Below, piece by piece: positions 59,638-64,000 of a stretch of DNA of 64,000 bases (positions are counted from its first letter, which is position 1; every line of letters starts with the position of its first letter). Under the pieces are notes generated by a model. That model did no database searches, was not told the origin of the DNA, and saw only the letters and a program-made list of their open reading frames with translations. Made by a program: the position numbers and the translations under genes. The DNA is from Rutstroemia sp. NJR-2017a BVV2. Lineage: Eukaryota; Ascomycota; Leotiomycetes; Helotiales; Rutstroemiaceae. The stretch is from assembly GCA_002946415.1 (NCBI GenBank), contig NJPS01000005.1, positions 174,888 to 238,887 of the forward strand, in the 5' to 3' direction.

Positions 59638-60845
59638 ATATCAATATAGAGATAGATAATAATTTTATATTATCAATTACTTCGATTTGTAATCCAAATT
59701 TGAATATATCTAGTTTAAATAAAATTTTCAATTTAGATTTATTTATATTATTATAAATATTATTATTAGATCTAGTAGAAATATTTATTATCTTCTTAAA
59801 AAGATTAATTTTTTTATTTCTTCTAAACTAAACAAAATTATCTATCTCTCTATTATTAAATCAACTATTCCAGATCTAGCTAGTACCAAAATTCTTCAAA
59901 TATATAATTTGTTAATCGAAGTATATTCGGTTACTAAATTATATAATAAATAAATTTAAATCCTTGATTTAATCAAGATATTTAAAGAATATATCAAATT
60001 AGTAAAACTATAAAAGTTATTAATTAATTAGTTTCTTAAGTTAATAATCTAGAATATATTATATAAAAAATCGAAACTAAAACTAAAGTAACTAGTATTA
60101 CTAATAAAGCTAATATTATAATTTTCAAAAACTCTTCTAAAAACCAATCTAATTCAATTATTATTATTATTACTTTGATTATTTCTTTAACTAAATTATT
60201 TTCTAGATTTTTATTTATTTTAATAATATTAGTAAGTAATAATAGTAATTCTGGAAACTAACTAGTATTAATAAAACTATAAAAAAAATTAAAATTCAAA
60301 ATTAATTAATTTTGATTTAGGATTTTAATATTTCTTTTTTAATATTAGTTTTACAAAATATTATTAATAAAGTTGTTTTAGATAAATATATTAAAGAATT
60401 AATAATCTCTTTAATTACTATTATTAGTAATAAAAAGAATCTAATAATTATTATTATTATTTCTTTTACTTTAGAGTTTCTAATTAAGAAAAGAGTGATT
60501 TGGGAATATTTAATTACTTTTAAATTATATTTAAAAGATGAATTTGAATATAAAGTAGTTCTTTATAATATTCTTATTTAGGATTTCAATATATTTTATA
60601 AAATAAAACTAGTTTTGAATAAACTAAAGATTTTTAATTTTAATTTGAATTTAAAACTAATTAATATTTCTTATTAGTTATCTTTAATAGAAAATTAAGT
60701 TATTAAATAAAATAGTTTAGTAATAATCTTATTTATAATCAAAGTAGAAATAGAAAAATATATTAGAAACCAAATTTAGATAATTAGAATTAGTATCAAA
60801 ACTAAAAAGTTTCTTATTATTTCTAGATTTATTTAATATATTATA
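59638..60845 (+). mobile_element. LINE family 1 copy L, ORF1 continuation
   Basis: L resumes after M at exactly the next base of ORF1 (compare copy F from about 23905). It carries the rest of ORF1 up to the knuckle region, where it is cut at 60845 by the tail of copy N. It is heavily mutated, with no frame of note. Its remainder would lie right of the window. Confidence 0.85.
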
Positions 60846-63803
60846 ATTGATTGATTGATTTATTATTTTAACGATCTTTTTGAGTCTAAGATTATAGTAG
60901 GTCGGTTAGTAATTGAAGGCTACTAATAGTTAGATAATAATAATATTTAAATATATTTTTAAGCTAAGTAGTATTAAAAGATAATAAGAAACTAGTTCTA
61001 GATAAGGAAAATAAATAAAAGAGAATAACAATTTAATAAAACTAAAATAAATCCAATTTAATAATCCAATTTTAATTATCAACTAGCTCGCGAGCTAAAT
61101 GATATTTTCGAGTATAGATATTTATCTCGCTTAAATAAACGAGACTAGCTTCGATTCCGGAGCTAGTATTAAAAAGAAGTAGAAATAATAAATAGTTTAT
61201 AGTTAGTTTATCCTTTAGCTTACTCTATACTAGATTGAAAAGAGAATAATTTATAAATAAATATTCGGGAGTCTCTTTAGCTCCACAAATATATTTATTA
61301 TTACTAATATATTCTAATAAATATAAATATGATTTTAAATAGCTATATCTGATTTTCAACTAATAGGAGATACTAATAGTAACTCTTTTAGTCGAAATTG
61401 GAATCTGAATTCGATTTCGAGAAAAAGATTTAAAAATTTTTAAATAACTAGCTAAGCTAAGCGAATTAGCTTCTGGAGCTTTTAAATAAGATTTAGATTA
61501 TTTTTAATTTTTAATTTGTTTAATTTGAATTTCTAAGTAGTTAAAACTAGTTATATTAGTTAGAGGATTCTTTTTAATTTCTGATTTAGTTAGTAGATCT
61601 ACTTTTTCGTTGTTTAGTATTTCGAAATAGTTAGGAATCTAAATTAATTTAATTTTAGTTTCTTTTTCGATTATTTCTTGATTAGCTTTGTAAGTTAGTA
61701 CTATTTAATTTTATCTAAGTTTATTACTAAGTAATTTTAATCTTTATAAAATAGTTTGATTATATAAGAAAATAATAAATTTTTAATTTTTTTGAACTAT
61801 TTCACTTATTAATTTGATTTCTTTAGTTATTTCGGCTAATTCGCTATTATAAACTAGCTAACTAGTTTTAATATTCTAGCTAGATTTCTAGATTAGCTTC
61901 TAGTTAAAGTTAAAAAAAGCTAGATTGATTCTAATTTCTTTTTGATTTATTAGTTTTAATCTATCTATATAGATTAAATACTAGTTCGGGGCTAGCAAAA
62001 TAGTTGAGCTTCTATAATTTTCAACTTCTAACTTTTTAGATAACTTACTAATTTCAATTAAATAAGAAATAGTAATCTAAAGTGGAAATTTAAAAGAACT
62101 AATTAATTCCAAATATTGAAAGTAAATTAATAAATATATTAAATATCTAATTCGCTTTATTTAGGTTATTTTAACTAGCTTTTTTTGAGTTGATATTAAA
62201 TAGTTTTGAAGTTAACTATTAGTTTTCGATTTAGCCTAAATTTCTTTAAAAATTAGATGATTTTTAGTTATTTTGCGAACTCTAAATATATATTGATAAG
62301 TAGTAGTATTTAAACAAGTTTAAGAAAGTACTAATATAGTTTTTATCTCTATAAAGATTATTAGACTAGTTCTAAATATCTCGAGAATCTTTCGAAGAAC
62401 TAAGTTTTGTAAATATTGAAATTAGGTTTTAAATTTAGTTTGCTTTTTTCACTTTATAGAGAATTCGTAATTTGCGATATTAGTAATATAAACAATATAT
62501 AGCTAATATATTTTAAAAGATGAAAATCTATTTTCAGTATTAGCTAATTAATTAACTCTTAAAAAAACTAATTTAGCTTAGCTAATTCTAATTGAGATAT
62601 ATTAATTAAAGTATAAAATATTATCAAATCAGATTTCTAACTATTTCATTACTATTAAGAATTGTATTGATTGATTATTTGATAAATTAACCGAATTAGT
62701 TTTATTAGTTTCTTATTTACTCTCGAAAAAATAAATTAGCTTTGTTTTTACTAAATCGAATTTGATATTCCTAGTTTTTCCTAAAGTATATAGTTTACTA
62801 GCTTCTCTTTTTAGGATTTTATAATTCTTTTTGAAATTAGTTAAGTTAGTAGCTAGTATAATATTATCTATATATAACTAGATTAGAATAGAAATCGATA
62901 GAAATAGCTTTTTAATATATATTAAAAAGAGGATTAATAAAATTAGATTACTTTATAAGATACTAATTGAAATAAATTGGAATTACTTAATTTGGTTATC
63001 GAAACTTAAACAAAGTAATTGATATTCTAAAAAGTAGTTAACCTAAATAATTAAACTAATTAGTAATTTTAATTTTTTTAAAATAGCTAAAAGCTAGTTT
63101 TTTAAAATATAATCGAAAGCTCTTTTAATATCCAGAAATAAAACTGATATTTTATATCTTTTTAAATAATTCTCTCAAACTTTATTTACTAGTAATAGCT
63201 TAATATCAATAACTGATTTTTTAGATCTTCTACTAATTTGAAAGTTATATAGCAAACTAGTAGTCTCGGCTAAATAATCTAATTTTTTAATTAGTATTCT
63301 CTTGCTAATTTTGTTTAAATAATTCAGAAATAAAATTACTCTATATATTTTTAAAACTAAATAATTAGATTTAGTTGGTCTTTTAAAAATACCTTTAGTA
63401 ATTTATCTTTAGTATCGGGAATAATATTTATAATTGATTAGATAAATAAAGACTTTATAAAATATCTCAGAAATAGTTAAATAAGCTTTATTGATAATTT
63501 CTTAAATAATTCTATTAGATTCTAGAATCTTCTCCTTAATTTTAACTAAACAAATTAGTACTAATTCGATATTAGTTAGCTTAGACTAGTTTCAGTCAAC
63601 TACTTTATACTCTTCCTAATTAGAACTAGTCGAAATAGAGGGTTAGGGAAAAAGAATAGTTCTTAAAATAGTTTCTTTCTTTTTAAAAGTAGTTTTGCTT
63701 AAAATAGTTAGAAGAGATTAATTGAAATAGAATTTAGTATAACTAAAGGCTTTAAATATTGATTTAAAATCATTATTTTCAAGAAAAGTATTTCAATAAT
63801 CTT
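60846..63803 (-). mobile_element. LINE family 1 copy N, 3' half
   Basis: This minus-strand LINE has a GATT tail at the left, degenerate hairpin (60905-60927), ORF2 C-terminus (about 61070-61360, broken), RNase H (about 61580-62100) and reverse transcriptase (about 62580-63430). The active site at 62863-62874 reads Tyr-Ile-Asp-Asn. It is cut at about 63803 by the tail of copy O; its 5' part lies outside the window. Confidence 0.87.
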
Positions 63804-64000
63804 TGATTGATTGATTGATTTATCATTTTAACGACCTTTTTGAGTCTAAGACTATAGTAGGTCGGCTAGCGGCTGAAGGCCGCTAGCAGCTAAGTGTAAA
63901 TAGTATTTAAATACATTTTTAAGCCAAATAGTATCAAGAGATGGTGAGGAACTAGTCCTGGTAAATGAAAATAACTAAACTAATAAAGGTAACAATTTGA
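63804..64000 (-). mobile_element. LINE family 1 copy O, 3' end
   Basis: This contains the tail repeats, 3' UTR and intact 9-bp hairpin (63865-63887) of a lightly mutated copy nearly identical to the left ends of C and D. The body continues beyond the window. It is inserted in copy N. Confidence 0.9.
63865..63887 (-). other. LINE 3' UTR stem-loop (copy O)
   Basis: Perfect 9-bp arms with a TGAAG loop, identical to copies C and D. Confidence 0.8.

Noticed and set aside
63804..63830. GATTGATT repeats as a microsatellite or CRISPR-like repeat.
   Set aside because: The repeats occur only at LINE 3' ends, adjacent to the conserved 3' UTR, and are the retrotransposon tail.

Overview
The window is a solid block of mutated retrotransposons nested inside one another. 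I see no host protein gene, rRNA or tRNA. The organism is most likely a filamentous ascomycete (Pezizomycotina). The elements carry the signature of repeat-induced point mutation (RIP): extreme AT richness, differences between copies that are almost all transitions, in-frame stops that are mostly TAA/TAG (from CAA/CAG/TGG), and Asp-to-Asn changes in catalytic motifs. Such AT-rich blocks are typical of fungal AT-isochores and of pericentromeric or subtelomeric heterochromatin.

Families present. (1) A ~5.8 kb LINE with ORF1 (CCHC knuckles) and ORF2 (endonuclease, reverse transcriptase, RNase H, C-terminal knuckle), a 3' hairpin and an (AATC)n tail; there are at least ten copies or fragments. 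(2) A ~4.9 kb LINE with an A-rich tail and no RNase H that I can see; two full-length copies. (3) One Copia-type LTR retrotransposon with 332-bp LTRs. (4) One Gypsy chromovirus with 186-bp LTRs and a chromodomain. (5) One 302-bp SINE-like insertion sharing the 3' end of LINE family 1. (6) One 554-bp insertion of unknown type.

Layout. A LINE (1-128) holds LINE B (from 129). B holds a 5'-truncated LINE C (2725-4695), the Copia (4761-37457), the SINE (38252-38553) and LINE H (from 39053). The Copia holds family-2 LINE T1 (6622-11519), LINE D (17252-23075) and LINE F (23639-35774). F holds the Gypsy (27666-34022). Matching target-site duplications prove C, Copia, T1, D, F, Gypsy, SINE and M as discrete insertions and give their relative order. 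Right of ~44.8 kb the order is less clean: a head-to-head LINE junction, plus-strand LINEs I and J (J with the 554-bp insertion), a small fragment K, LINE L interrupted by the least mutated element M (54733-59625, family 2, minus), then minus-strand LINEs N and O running off the window.

Working state. No element looks coding-competent. All ten reverse transcriptase active sites I could read have lost the second catalytic aspartate. M and the Gypsy are the best preserved, so they arrived late or escaped most RIP.

Biologically most interesting: the LINE/SINE pair whose 3' ends share a tail and a hairpin position but not the hairpin sequence; an extra ~3.4 kb between the Copia RNase H and its 3' LTR that contains a long antisense frame without any TGA; and the uniform loss of one catalytic residue through RIP.
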